The position numbers were made by a program, and so were the translations under genes. Shown in pieces: positions 45,039 to 54,282 of a stretch of 64,000 nt of DNA; within the stretch, counting starts at the first letter, position 1; each line of letters opens with the position of its first letter. The stretch spans positions 310,001 through 374,000 of the forward strand of contig CAVPUA010000001.1 in assembly GCA_963708805.1 (NCBI GenBank), given 5' to 3'. A model generated the notes under the pieces. It was not told the DNA's origin. It did no database searches and saw nothing but the letters and a program-made list of their open reading frames with translations. Origin of the DNA: CAVPUA01 sp963708805 (GTDB taxonomy: Bacteria; Actinomycetota; Actinomycetes; Mycobacteriales; Jatrophihabitantaceae).

Positions 45039-45047
45039 GGTAAGTAA
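45031..45047. promoter_or_regulatory. MarR-type operator
   Basis: TTACTTA-AGG-TAAGTAA is a perfect 7-3-7 palindrome 15 bp before the MarR GTG and overlapping the end of the preceding gene. Size and placement fit autorepression of the MarR-MFS pair. Confidence 0.65.
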
Positions 45048-45062
45048 TGATATCCTGACGCT

Positions 45063-45521
45063 GTGGCCACTCGAGCGACCGGAACCGCGTCCGAAGCCCC
45101 GCCGAGCCGACGGGGTGCGCTCGCCGACGAGCTGCGCAGCGCCGTCACCCGAACCGCGCGACGACTGCGAACCGAGGGGATGCTCGAGGCGGTGACACCC
45201 AGCCAGTACTCGGTCCTGGCCGCCCTCAAACACTCCTCGTCGACGTTGAGTGCCCTGGCCGAGCGCGAGCAGGTGCGGCCGCCGTCGATCACCCGCGTCG
45301 CGGCCAGCCTCGAGGGTCTCGGTCTGGTCGAGCGGGTCGTCGATCCGTCCGATCGCCGCCAGGTCATCGTGTCGCTGACCGACCGCGGACGCGACCTGCT
45401 GGCCCAGATGCGCAGCCGGCGCACGGCCTGGTTGTCGCGTCGGCTGGCCGAGCTCGATCCGGCCGAGCGGCAGATCCTCGCGCAGGCCGCCGAGATACTC
45501 CAGCGGGTCAGCTCGCAGTGA
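45063..45521 (+). CDS. MarR-family transcriptional regulator
   Basis: 152 residues. Winged helix at about residues 38-110: TPSQYSVLAALKHSSSTLSALAEREQVRPPSITRVAASLEGLGLVERVVDPSDRRQVIVSLTDRG, with the wing motif DPSDRRQ. GTG 45063 lies just after a palindromic site. It overlaps the MFS gene by 4 bp, the usual repressor-exporter pairing; the inducer may be a toxic aromatic or pathway intermediate. Confidence 0.93.
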   Translation: MATRATGTASEAPPSRRGALADELRSAVTRTARRLRTEGMLEAVTPSQYSVLAALKHSSSTLSALAEREQVRPPSITRVAASLEGLGLVERVVDPSDRRQVIVSLTDRGRDLLAQMRSRRTAWLSRRLAELDPAERQILAQAAEILQRVSSQ

Positions 45522-46852
45522 CCTCGACGTTTCGTGCGCTGCGCACCCGCAACTATCGGCTGTGGGTGTCGGGCACGGTGGTGTCGAACGTCGGCACCTG
45601 GATCCAGCGCACGGCCCAGGACTGGCTGGTGCTCGTCATCCTGACCCATCACTCGGGCCTGGCGGTGGGGATCACGACCGGCCTGCAGTTCGCGCCGCTG
45701 CTGGTGCTGTCGGCGCACGCCGGCGTGCTGGCCGATCGGCTGCCCAAGCGTCAGGTCCTGATGTGGACGCAGAGCGTGATGGGCCTCAGCGCCTTGACGC
45801 TCGGCCTGCTGGTGGTCACCCACACTGTGCAGCTGTGGCAGGTCTTCGTCTGCGCGCTGGTGCTCGGTCTGGCGACGGCGTTCGACAATCCGGCCCGTCA
45901 GGCGTTCGCCTCCGAGGTCGTCGCCCGCGCGGACGTCACCAGCGCGGTGGGGATGAACAGCGCGTCGATGAACATCGCCCGGCTGATCGGCCCCGGATTG
46001 TCGGGAGTGTTGATCAGCGAGTTCGGCACCGGGCCGTCGTTCCTGATCAACGCCGCCAGCTTCGGGGCGGTGCTCGTCGCGCTGGTGAGGATGCGACCCG
46101 AGGAGTTCTTCCGGGTCGATCGGCTGGCGCGTGGCAAGGGTCAGGTGCGCGAGGGGCTGCGTTACGTCCGATCTCGCCCGGACATCCTGTTGATCTTCTT
46201 CGTGGCGGGCTTGGTGGGCACCTTCGGCCTCAACTTCCAGATCACGAACGCCCTGATGGCCACCGGTGCGTTCCATCTCGGTGCGCGGTACTACGGCCTG
46301 CTCGGCTCGACGATGGCCATCGGCTGCCTGGCCGCGGCGTTCCTGGCCGGGCGACGGGAGCGTCCGCGGCTCAAGCTGTTGCTGGGCGCCAGCCTGGCGT
46401 TCGGCGTGTTCATGACCGCCGGCGCGCTGATGCCCTCGTACGCCCTCTACGCCCTGACGCTGATCCCGATCGGTCTGTGCTCGATCACGCTGATGAACAG
46501 CTGCAACACCGCGATCCAGCTCAGCACACCGTCCCATGTCCGCGGGCGGGTGATCGCGTTGTACGTGGTCGTCTTCCAGGGCACGACTCCGTTGGGTGCG
46601 CCGATCGTGGGGTGGATGGGCAGCGCGTTCGGCGCGCGATGGTCGGTGCTGGTCGGCGGTCTGGCCGGGCTGGTCGCCGCGGGCGTCGCCAGCCTCGTGC
46701 TCGTCCGTCGCCCCGACATCGGCCGGCTCTTCTCGACGTCGCTCAAGGCCGAGTCCATGTCCGCCACCGACGCGGTGACCAGCCGGGCCGAGGCGTCCGA
46801 GCGCCGAGAGATCGGTCACGTTGCCGTCGGATCCACGGGCGCCGACGCTTGA
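45518..46852 (+). CDS. MFS transporter (DHA3/EntS-like)
   Basis: 444 residues. TFRALRTRNYRLWVSGTVVSNVGTWIQRTAQDWLVLVLT is the typical start of the MFS_3/enterobactin-exporter-like branch; the loop 2-3 motif is GVLADRLPKRQVLM, and about 12 helices follow. Probably exports a small organic compound. Coupled to MarR by overlap. The Ser/Glu-rich tail after residue 410 is non-membrane. Confidence 0.9.
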   Translation: MTSTFRALRTRNYRLWVSGTVVSNVGTWIQRTAQDWLVLVILTHHSGLAVGITTGLQFAPLLVLSAHAGVLADRLPKRQVLMWTQSVMGLSALTLGLLVVTHTVQLWQVFVCALVLGLATAFDNPARQAFASEVVARADVTSAVGMNSASMNIARLIGPGLSGVLISEFGTGPSFLINAASFGAVLVALVRMRPEEFFRVDRLARGKGQVREGLRYVRSRPDILLIFFVAGLVGTFGLNFQITNALMATGAFHLGARYYGLLGSTMAIGCLAAAFLAGRRERPRLKLLLGASLAFGVFMTAGALMPSYALYALTLIPIGLCSITLMNSCNTAIQLSTPSHVRGRVIALYVVVFQGTTPLGAPIVGWMGSAFGARWSVLVGGLAGLVAAGVASLVLVRRPDIGRLFSTSLKAESMSATDAVTSRAEASERREIGHVAVGSTGADA

Positions 46853-46881
46853 TCTGACCGGCCGTCCGGCCTAGGCTAAGA

Positions 46882-46891
46882 TTGCATGCAA
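46882..46891. promoter_or_regulatory. TTGCATGCAA palindrome
   Basis: A perfect 10-bp palindrome, the core of the island dyad, 88 bp upstream of the full dyad at 46970. By itself it is a single compact site; together they may form a two-site operator for the ThDP-enzyme operon. Confidence 0.45.
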
Positions 46892-46969
46892 CTCGTCGAC
46901 AGTATGGTTTGCCGTACGTACGACCGACGAGGTCTGCTCAGCAAACATCTGCATTTCTCTGCCGCCAGC

Positions 46970-46990
46970 TTGCATAGCTCACGCATGCAA
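46970..46990. promoter_or_regulatory. Island dyad operator upstream of the ThDP-enzyme operon
   Basis: TTGCAT-N9-ATGCAA, both arms exact, extending inward as TTGCATAGC-TCA-CGCATGCAA. It ends 28 bp before the GTG at 47019, where it could block initiation. Confidence 0.7.
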
Positions 46991-47018
46991 CCCTTCGATG
47001 TGAGGTGGGACCGAGCTC

Positions 47019-48659
47019 GTGATCATTGCTCAACAAGTCGCGGAAAGTCTGTACCGGCTCGGGATCCGACGGGTGTACGGCCTTCCGGGCGAGGACCACA
47101 TGGCCCTGCTCGACTCCTTCCAGACGGCCGGCCTCGAGTACTGCACGGCCTTCAACGAGTCGTCCGCGGTGATCATGGCGGCGACCGACGCCCAGCTCAC
47201 CGGCCTGCCCGGCGTGGTCGTCCTGTCGCTGGCGCCGGGCGTCAGCAACGGCGTCAACGGGGTGCTCAACACCTACCTCGAAGAGGTGCCGCTGATCCTC
47301 ATCTCGGGACAGCACCCGGCCGGCCAGCTTCCCTTCGTCGTGCGTCAGGGCTTCAACATCGAGCGGCTGGTCACGCCGATCACGAAGTGGCAGGCCAAGG
47401 TCACGGCCGACATGAACGTGCCGAGCGTGCTGGGCAAGGCGGTCGACGAGGCGATGTCGGGTCGGCCCGGCCCGGTCTACCTCGAGATCCCGGACGCCGT
47501 CGCGACCAGCGAGAGCAAGGCCGACGACGAGGCGGCTCGCCGCGGCGTGGCCCGGCTGCGCGCCCGCTGGGTGGATGCCCAAACCCAGGTCGTGCCGGCC
47601 GACCCGGCCGTGATCGACGGCCTTGCCGCGCGGCTCGAGGCCGGCGCACCACCCGGTGCTGGTGCTCGGCGGACGCAAGCGCCGCGATCACCCCGGCCAC
47701 TCTCGACGCGTTCGCCGAGCGCGTTCCGGGTTCCGGTCTTCACCTCGACCCGGCAGAAGGGCGTGCTGAGCTCGGCGTCGGAGTTCTTCGCCGGCGCCTT
47801 CCTCAACGGACGGCTCGAGAAGGAGATCTTCGATCGCAGCGATCTCGTGCTGATGATCGACCCGGAGTCCTTCGACTTCTACAACAAGGCGTGGACGTTC
47901 AGCGCCGACGCGGTGGCCCTCACCGACGCGGGCTACTGCGGAGTGGATGAACCCGTTCGCCGCCCAGCTGATCGTCGATCCCGAGAGTGCCCTGACCGCG
48001 CTGATCCAGCGCGGCGGGGGAGCGTCGAGCTGGACCGCCGAGGACGTACGCGGCTATCGCAGCCAAGCTGCGCGAACTGGTGCTGCCCGCCGACTCGACC
48101 TCGTTGTCGGTCGCGCACGCCATCGACGCGGCGCTCGACGCGTGGCCGCAGGACGGCTACCTGGTCGCCGACGCCGGCTTCAGCAAGCCGTTGATCGTGA
48201 TGCTGAGCGACCCCAGCGAGCCCGACCACTTCCTGGCCTCCAACGCGCTGTCGACCATGGGCTACTCGATCCCGGCCGCGGTCGCGGCGCGCCGGGCGGG
48301 CGCCCGGCCGGTGCTGTCGTTCATCGGCGACGGGTCGCTGCTCATGCGCGCGACCGAGCTGATGGTCTCGGCCGACGACGGCGCGCCCGGCGGTGTTCGT
48401 GGCGATCATCGACCACGCGCTCACCCAGATCGAGGTCAAGCAGGAGCGGCGCGAGCTGGCGTCGGTCGGCGTCGCGCTGCCCGAGATCTCGTGCGCGAAG
48501 CTGGCCGAGACGTTCGGCTTCGACGGCATCGACGTCGACAACGCCGAGGATCTTCGCGCGGCGGTGTCCAAGGGGCTGCAGGGCGATCGGCCGCTGCTGA
48601 TCGGCGCGCACGTCGATCCGGCTCCGTCGCGGGTCCTCTTCGATCTGCTGCGCGGGTGA
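47019..48659 (+). pseudogene. ThDP-dependent enzyme, acetolactate synthase/benzoylformate decarboxylase type (six frameshifts as sequenced)
   Basis: About 544 residues when corrected. N-terminal pyrimidine-binding domain with activating Glu in CTAFNESSAVIMAATDA; central domain ending FAERVPVPVFTSTRQKG; C-terminal pyrophosphate domain with SFIGDGSLLMRATELMV and VAIIDHALTQ, where the usual NN of GDG-N24-27-NN is DH. Such enzymes decarboxylate or ligate 2-keto acids. Six extra bases (near 47644, 47674, 47730, 47940, 48053 and 48390) break it; correcting them gives one continuous family protein with no stop. More likely sequence errors than decay, but as given it is not translatable. First gene of the operon to 51140. 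Confidence 0.75.
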
Positions 48660-49671
48660 CGGCGCATGACCAAGCCCGATCGGTGGCCGTGCTGGACTCG
48701 ATGCCCGCCGCGTCCCGCCAGGTGATCGACGACATCTTCGGCAGCGAGTTCAACGTCGTGTTCGTCGATGACGACTCGGCCGAGGCCAAGCGGACCGCCG
48801 CGGCCGAAGCCGACGTGCTGCTGACCATGTGGGGCGCGGTCGACGCCGACGACGATCGCGGCGCGCCGACGAGGCCCGGCGTGATCCAGAAGCTCGGCGT
48901 CGGCACCGACAAGATCGACAGCGATGCGGCCGCGGCAGCGCGGCATCGTCGTGCTCAAGGCGGCCGGCATCAACGCCGACGCCGTGGCCGAGCTGGCCGT
49001 CCTGCTCACCCTGGCGGTCGGGCCGCCACCTGCCCGAAGGCGATCGCGGCCGCCCGCGGCCGGACTGGTCGCCAAGGAGGGTCTGCGGGCCGAGTCGTTC
49101 CAGCTGCTCGGCAAGACCGTCGGGCCTGCTCGGGCTGGGCCACATCGGCCAGGCGGTCGCCCGGCGGCTGGCGCCCTTCGGCGTCGTCACTGGTCTACCA
49201 CGACCTGCGCCGGGCTCCGGCCGAGGTCGAGGCCGAGTGCCGGATCCGCTACGTCGAGCACGACGAGCTGTTCGAGCTCGCCGACGTGATCTCGCTGCAC
49301 CTGCCGAGCACGCCGTCGACCGACAAGATCATCAGTGCGGACGTCCTGGAGCGGGTGCGAGCCGGGACTGATCCTGATCAACACCGCGCGAGGGCTCGTT
49401 GATCGACGAGCCGGCGCTGGCCGAGGCGATCAAGGACGGGCGGGTGCTCGGCGCCGGACTCGACGTCACCGCGGAGGAGCCGATCAAGCTCGACTCGCCG
49501 CTGCTCGAACTCGATCGGGTGGTGCTGACGCCACACGTCGGGGGAGCCGTCGCGAACAACTTCCCGCGGGTGATCGATCGGGCGTTCCGCAACGCGAAGG
49601 CCGTTCTCGACGGCGCTGACGTCTCGCCCGGCGACGTCGTGGTGTGGCCCGATCGGGTGCCGGCCGGATGA
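48656..49671 (+). pseudogene. D-2-hydroxyacid dehydrogenase, phosphoglycerate dehydrogenase-like (about eleven frameshifts as sequenced)
   Basis: About 334 residues after removing eleven single-base insertions (near 48851, 48862, 48879, 48938, 49021, 49036, 49061, 49133, 49189, 49377 and 49394). The corrected text has VIQKLGVGTDKID, the Rossmann motif LLGLGHIGQAVARRL, ISLHLPSTPSTDKII, LINTARGSLIDEPAL (catalytic Arg region), GLDVTAEEP (Glu) and LTPHVGG (His), the complete SerA-like catalytic set. NAD(P)-dependent reduction of a 2-keto acid to a D-hydroxyacid, or the reverse. GTG overlaps the ThDP gene's stop, and the aldehyde dehydrogenase ATG overlaps its own stop. Confidence 0.72.
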
Positions 49672-51140
49672 GCGCCGCCGGGATGGACCATGACGTCGCG
49701 GCCTACTTCGACTCGAACGAGGCACTCGGCGCGTTCATCGACGGCAAGTCGGTGTCGACCTCCGGCGAGTTGATGAGCGTCGAGGACCCGGCGCGCGGCG
49801 TCCCGATCGCGACCTTCACCGATGCGGGTGCCGACGATGTCGATCGCGCGGTGGTGTCCGCGCACGAGGCGTTCCGGCAATCCTGGCGAACGATCCGGCC
49901 GGCCGAGCGCGGCCGCATCCTGGCCCGGATCGCGGCGATGCTGTGGCGCGAGGCCCCGGGGCTGGCGCGGCTCGAGAGCCTCGACACCGGCAAGCCCCTC
50001 CGCCAGGCCCGATCCGATGTCGAGACCGCGGCCCGCTACTTCGAGTTCTACGCCGGCGCCGCCGACAAGATCTACGGCGAGACGATCCCGGGCGACGGCG
50101 ACTACTGGTCCTACACCCTGCGCGAGCCGTACGGCGTCGTCGCCCACATCACGCCGTGGAACTCGCCGCTGAGCCAGATGTGTCGCGGCGTCGCGCCCTG
50201 CCTGGCCGCGGGGAACACGGTGGTCGTCAAGCCGTCCGAGATCACGCCGCTCTCGAGTCTGGCCGCGGCCCGGCTCTTCGTCGAGGCGGGTCTGCCGGCC
50301 GGTGTCTGCAACGTGATCGCGGGGCGAGGGGTCACCACCGGGGCCGCGCTCGTCCAGCATCCGAACGTCGAGCACGTCGGCTTCACCGGCTCGGTCGCGA
50401 CGGGCAAGCAGATCCTGCGAATGGCGGCCGAGCGGATCATCGGCGCCAACCTCGAGCTGGGTGGCAAGTCGCCGACGATCGTGCTGCCGGACGCCGATCT
50501 GGCCGCGGCGGTGCAGGCCGGCGCGATGGCGGTCGTCCGCAATGCCGGCCAGTCGTGCTTCGCGACGACCCGGCTCGTCGTGCACAGCAGCATCGTCGAG
50601 GAGTACTCGCAACGCCTCGCCGAGGCGGTCGGCACGCTCAGCGTCGGCCCCGGCCTCGACGACCTCGATCTCGGGCCGCTGGCTTCGGATCAGCAGTTGC
50701 ACAAGGTGCTGGACGCCATCGGTTCGGGAACGGCCGAGGGGGCGACGCTGCTCGTCGGCGGAACCCGCCCGGACGGGCTCGAGGGCCACTTTGTCACGCC
50801 GGCCGTGCTCACCGGGGTCACCAACGACATGGTTGTCGCGCAGCAGGAGATCTTCGGCCCGGTGCAGACCGTCCTGTCCTTCGACGACCTCGACGAGGCC
50901 ATCGAGATCGCCAACGACTCGGTCTACGGGCTGGCGGCGGGCATCTTCACCCGCGACATCGGTACGGCGCACAAGCTGGCCCGCGAACTGCAGGCCGGGC
51001 AGATCCAGATCAACAAGTACCCGCTCGGCGGCGTCGAGACGCCCTTCGGCGGTTACAAGCAGAGCGGTCTGGGACGCGAAAAGGGTCTGGCGGCGCTGGA
51101 GTACTACACCCAGCTGAAGACGGTCATCGTCAGCAACTGA
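49668..51140 (+). CDS. NAD(P)-dependent aldehyde dehydrogenase
   Basis: 490 residues. Oxidises an aldehyde to the acid. HITPWNSPLSQM and VVVKPSEITPLSS bind the cofactor; GFTGSVATGKQIL is the Rossmann turn; LELGGKSPTIVLPDAD has the general base Glu; NAGQSCFATTRLVV has the catalytic Cys; QEIFGPVQTVLSF and YGLAAGIFTRD close the fold. ATG 49668 is chosen over an upstream GTG because it overlaps the previous stop (ATGA). It would fit oxidation of an aldehyde released by the ThDP decarboxylase two genes upstream. Confidence 0.95.
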   Translation: MSAAGMDHDVAAYFDSNEALGAFIDGKSVSTSGELMSVEDPARGVPIATFTDAGADDVDRAVVSAHEAFRQSWRTIRPAERGRILARIAAMLWREAPGLARLESLDTGKPLRQARSDVETAARYFEFYAGAADKIYGETIPGDGDYWSYTLREPYGVVAHITPWNSPLSQMCRGVAPCLAAGNTVVVKPSEITPLSSLAAARLFVEAGLPAGVCNVIAGRGVTTGAALVQHPNVEHVGFTGSVATGKQILRMAAERIIGANLELGGKSPTIVLPDADLAAAVQAGAMAVVRNAGQSCFATTRLVVHSSIVEEYSQRLAEAVGTLSVGPGLDDLDLGPLASDQQLHKVLDAIGSGTAEGATLLVGGTRPDGLEGHFVTPAVLTGVTNDMVVAQQEIFGPVQTVLSFDDLDEAIEIANDSVYGLAAGIFTRDIGTAHKLARELQAGQIQINKYPLGGVETPFGGYKQSGLGREKGLAALEYYTQLKTVIVSN

Positions 51141-51199
51141 GGCGGGTCCCGAAGCGCCGCCGGGATTCCTTGACTATGTCTCAGGTCACGGTTACCTTC

Positions 51200-51220
51200 A
51201 CGTATACAAGTCGTATGTAA
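51200..51220. promoter_or_regulatory. Island dyad operator upstream of the third SBP operon
   Basis: ACGTAT-N9-ATGTAA, 8 of 12 arm matches; the inner part reads GTATAC-AAGTC-GTATGT, dyad-symmetric. It lies about 85 bp before the ATG at 51306. Confidence 0.5.
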
Positions 51221-51305
51221 CTTGTCGTGCAGGCACCCGGCCCAGCCGGTGCGCGCGACGTGCTCGTGCGGGGTTCGATTCCTTCAGAAATCGAGGCGGC
51301 ATTCA

Positions 51306-52457
51306 ATGGTTGGCAACGCACACTCGATGACGAGACCTGTGCAGACGATCGCTCTGGTCGGACTGGCCGCCGTGATGGGCTCGGTGCTGGCCGCCTGCTC
51401 GTCATCAGGAGGCAGTTCGCACAGCAGCTCCACTTCAGCCGCGGCGATCAAGACCGGACCGCCCGAGACCCCCAACATCACGGTGACCTGGTCGGCCGGG
51501 TCGGGCGCCACCTCACCGCTCTGGCTGGCTGCCGACGAGGGCATCTTCGCCAAGAACGGCCTGAACGTGAAGGTCGTCCAGTCCGGCAGCACGGTCGGCG
51601 CGACGGCAGTCATCGCCGGCAGCGCCCAGGTCTTCTACGGCGAGGCGACCAGCGCCTTCCAGGCCGTCGCCCAGGGCAGCCCGGTCGAGATCGTCGGCAC
51701 GCTGCGCAACATGAACGTCTTCAAGTTCTACGTCAGCCCGTCGATCAAGACCGCGTCCGACCTCAAGGGCAAGTCGATCGCCATCTCCTCGGCCGGTGAC
51801 AGCACCGACCTGTCCAGCCGTTCGGCGCTGGCGACCCTCGGCGTGCCGGACACGTCGGTGACGTTCCTTCCCACCGGCACCTCGACGCTGCGGCTCACGG
51901 CCCTCGTCACGGGTCACGTCGCCGGCACTCTGCTGACCGAGCCCACCGCCAGCCAGGCGGCGAAGGCCGGCATGAAGATGATCCTCGACCAGACGACGCA
52001 GCCCTTCGCCGGCAGTGCGATCTCGATCTCGAAGAGTTTCGGCGACAAGAACCCGAACACCGTGCTCGCCTTCATGAAGAGCATGACCCAGGCCGTCCAG
52101 TACCTCGACGATCCGGCCAACAAGCAAACCGTGCTCAACGTCATGGCCAAGTACCTCGTCGGCAAGCCGACCGACGCGAGCGTCATCCGCGAGTACACGA
52201 CCTACTCGCCCGCCGGCGCCCTCGCGCGTGATCCCAGCCCGGACGTCCCAGCCGGCAACGCGGTGATCCAGGCGCTCAAGGCCGAAGACCCCACCCGCTT
52301 CGGCAAGCTCACGCTCGACCAGGTCTACAACGACTCGTTCGCCAAGACCCTGGTCGCCAGTGGCTTCCTGACCACGACGTGGGGCGATCAACTGAACGCC
52401 ACCGCGACACCGAGTGCGGCCGCGGCGGGCAGCCCGTCGGCGAGTTCGACCTCATGA
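51306..52457 (+). CDS. ABC transporter substrate-binding lipoprotein, NMT1/SsuA type (3)
   Basis: 383 residues from ATG 51306 (GAGGCGG site; ATG 51327 also in frame). Signal TIALVGLAAVMGSVLAAC with lipobox VLAAC, then a Ser-rich linker. Mature landmarks TSPLWLAADEGIFAKNGLNVKVV, GDSTDLSSRSAL, TLLTEPTASQAAKAGM and KNPNTVLAFMKS track the SBP at 31914. It heads an operon with MmgE/PrpD, cupin, CoxG-hydrolase, permease and ATPase, so the transporter and its first enzymes are made together. Confidence 0.92.
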   Translation: MVGNAHSMTRPVQTIALVGLAAVMGSVLAACSSSGGSSHSSSTSAAAIKTGPPETPNITVTWSAGSGATSPLWLAADEGIFAKNGLNVKVVQSGSTVGATAVIAGSAQVFYGEATSAFQAVAQGSPVEIVGTLRNMNVFKFYVSPSIKTASDLKGKSIAISSAGDSTDLSSRSALATLGVPDTSVTFLPTGTSTLRLTALVTGHVAGTLLTEPTASQAAKAGMKMILDQTTQPFAGSAISISKSFGDKNPNTVLAFMKSMTQAVQYLDDPANKQTVLNVMAKYLVGKPTDASVIREYTTYSPAGALARDPSPDVPAGNAVIQALKAEDPTRFGKLTLDQVYNDSFAKTLVASGFLTTTWGDQLNATATPSAAAAGSPSASSTS

Positions 52458-52480
52458 CCGGCACCAGGAGGGTTTAGCGC

Positions 52481-53878
52481 GTGGACAAGACCACTGACCA
52501 GCTCGTCACCTACGCCCGGTCGTTCTCGACCGCGCAGTTGAGCGGGTCCGTGCGCGCCGCCACGGTCGACCGGATCGTGGACTCGATCGCCTGTGCCATC
52601 GTCGGCTCCGAGGCCGAGGCGGCCCGCATCGCGATCGAATCGGCTCGAGGGACGCACAGCGACGCTCCGGCGACGGTCTTCGGGGCCGGGTTCACCACCT
52701 CGGCCGAGCTGGCCGCCTTTGCCAACACCAGCATGGTGCGGACCTACGACTGGAACGACGGCATGCTCGCCCAGGGCGGTGGGCATCCGAGCGACATGAT
52801 TCCGGCGATCTTGGCGGCCGGCGAGACGGTGCACGCGAGCGGCGAGCAGATCCTGATGGGCATCGCGCTGGCCTACGAGTTGCTCGGCGCGTTGGGCAAC
52901 TCGGCACCGGTGCGCGATCGCGGTTGGGATCAGGGAACATTCATGGGCGTCTCGGCCGCGCTGGCCGTCGGGCGCCTGTTCGACCTGGACGAAGATCAAC
53001 TGGCGAACGCCGCGTCGCTCGCCCTCGTGCCGCACATCCCGCTGCGCGTCAACCGCACCGGGTTGCTGTCGATGTGGAAGGGATGCGCCTCGGCGTCGGC
53101 CATGCACAGTGCCCTGTTCGCGGTACGGCTGGCCCGCGGCGGCATGACCGGACCCGACGAGCCCTTCGAGGGCAAGACCGGCCTCTGGGACCAGGTGACC
53201 GGACCGTTCGAGGTCTCGCTGCCGGCCGATCCGGGCGGGCGGATGGTCGTCGAGATCTCCCACCTCAAGCAGTTCCCGGCCGAGACCCACGGTCAGGCCC
53301 TGCTCGGACTCATGCCCAAGGTGCGCGAGTGGCGGCCCGTCGACGAGATCGAGTCGATCGGGATCGAGACGTACTGGCAGGCCTACCACGAGATCGCCAT
53401 GCATCCCTCGAAGTGGGACCCGATGACCCGCGAGGTGGCCGACCACAGCCTGCCCTACCTGCTGGCGGTGGCGCTGGTCGACGGCACCATCAGCACCCGC
53501 GACTCCTTCACGCCGGAGCGGATCGGCGATCCGACGCTGCGTCCGCTGATGCGCAAGATCGTCGTCACCGAGGACCCCGAGTTCACCGCCGTCTTCCGGC
53601 CGCCGGGCAAGGGGATCAGCGGCCAGCCCCGTGCACGGCTGACCGTCGTCTCGACAGCGGGCGACCGCTTCGTCGAAGAGGTCACGTATCACCGCGGGCA
53701 CTACATGAACCCGATGTCGCGCGCGGACATCGACGCCAAGTTCGACGCCGCCAGTGCGGGAGTCGTGTCCGACGCGACGCGTGACCGGATCCGCGCCGCC
53801 TGGTGGAACGTCGGTGACGCGGACGACATCTGTGACGTCATGGCGCAGACGAGCAGCTTCGAGGACGAGGAGATCTAG
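52481..53878 (+). CDS. MmgE/PrpD-family protein (paralogue 5)
   Basis: 465 residues, intact, GTG start. RTYDWNDGMLAQGGGHPSDMIP (near residue 87), LAYELLGALGNSAPVRDRGWDQGTFMG, LKQFPAETHGQALL and YHRGHYMNPM match paralogues 1 and 3 segment by segment, including DHSLPYLLAVALVDGT. It lies directly after a substrate-binding protein, as paralogue 1 does, so these copies may act on the imported compound itself. Confidence 0.93.
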   Translation: MDKTTDQLVTYARSFSTAQLSGSVRAATVDRIVDSIACAIVGSEAEAARIAIESARGTHSDAPATVFGAGFTTSAELAAFANTSMVRTYDWNDGMLAQGGGHPSDMIPAILAAGETVHASGEQILMGIALAYELLGALGNSAPVRDRGWDQGTFMGVSAALAVGRLFDLDEDQLANAASLALVPHIPLRVNRTGLLSMWKGCASASAMHSALFAVRLARGGMTGPDEPFEGKTGLWDQVTGPFEVSLPADPGGRMVVEISHLKQFPAETHGQALLGLMPKVREWRPVDEIESIGIETYWQAYHEIAMHPSKWDPMTREVADHSLPYLLAVALVDGTISTRDSFTPERIGDPTLRPLMRKIVVTEDPEFTAVFRPPGKGISGQPRARLTVVSTAGDRFVEEVTYHRGHYMNPMSRADIDAKFDAASAGVVSDATRDRIRAAWWNVGDADDICDVMAQTSSFEDEEI

Positions 53879-54241
53879 ATGACCGGTTTCCAGTACGTAC
53901 GCACCGTCGACCTCGACGCCGTCAAGAACCTCGGACCGGACGAACGCTATTCGCAGAAGTTGATCAACCATGCGAACGGCGGGAACAACGCCGAGGTCAA
54001 TTACATCGTGACGCCACCGGGGGGTGGCTCGCCCCGCGGCCTGCACGTCCACACATGGGAGCAGATCTTCTACCTGCTCGAAGGCACGATGACGATCGAG
54101 GTCGAGGGCAAACGCACCGAGGTCGAGCCCGGCAGCCTCATCGTGTTCCCGGCGGGTGTCGAGCACGGCAACTGGAACGAGACCGACGCGCCGACGGTCC
54201 ACCTGGCGATCAACACGCCACTGCCGCCACCCAAGACCTGA
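53879..54241 (+). CDS. Cupin-domain protein
   Basis: 120 residues. Motif 1 is GGGSPRGLHVHTWEQIFYLLEGTMTIEVEG, with two His and a Glu in metal-ligand positions, and motif 2 is VEPGSLIVFPAGVEHGNWNE, with the last His. The ligand set is complete, unlike the cupin at 33718. ATG abuts the previous stop (TAGATG). Role unknown; a metal-dependent isomerase or dioxygenase, or a substrate sensor, is possible. Confidence 0.88.
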   Translation: MTGFQYVRTVDLDAVKNLGPDERYSQKLINHANGGNNAEVNYIVTPPGGGSPRGLHVHTWEQIFYLLEGTMTIEVEGKRTEVEPGSLIVFPAGVEHGNWNETDAPTVHLAINTPLPPPKT

Positions 54242-54282
54242 TCGCCGAACCGAAGAGTCCGCACATAACCGATTGGCACCTG

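Noticed and set aside
51225..51297. GGGGTTCGATTCC near 51283 looks like a tRNA T-arm
   Set aside because: The T-stem pairs poorly, and no D-arm, anticodon arm or acceptor stem could be formed in the 73 bases around it; the region is the SBP operon leader.
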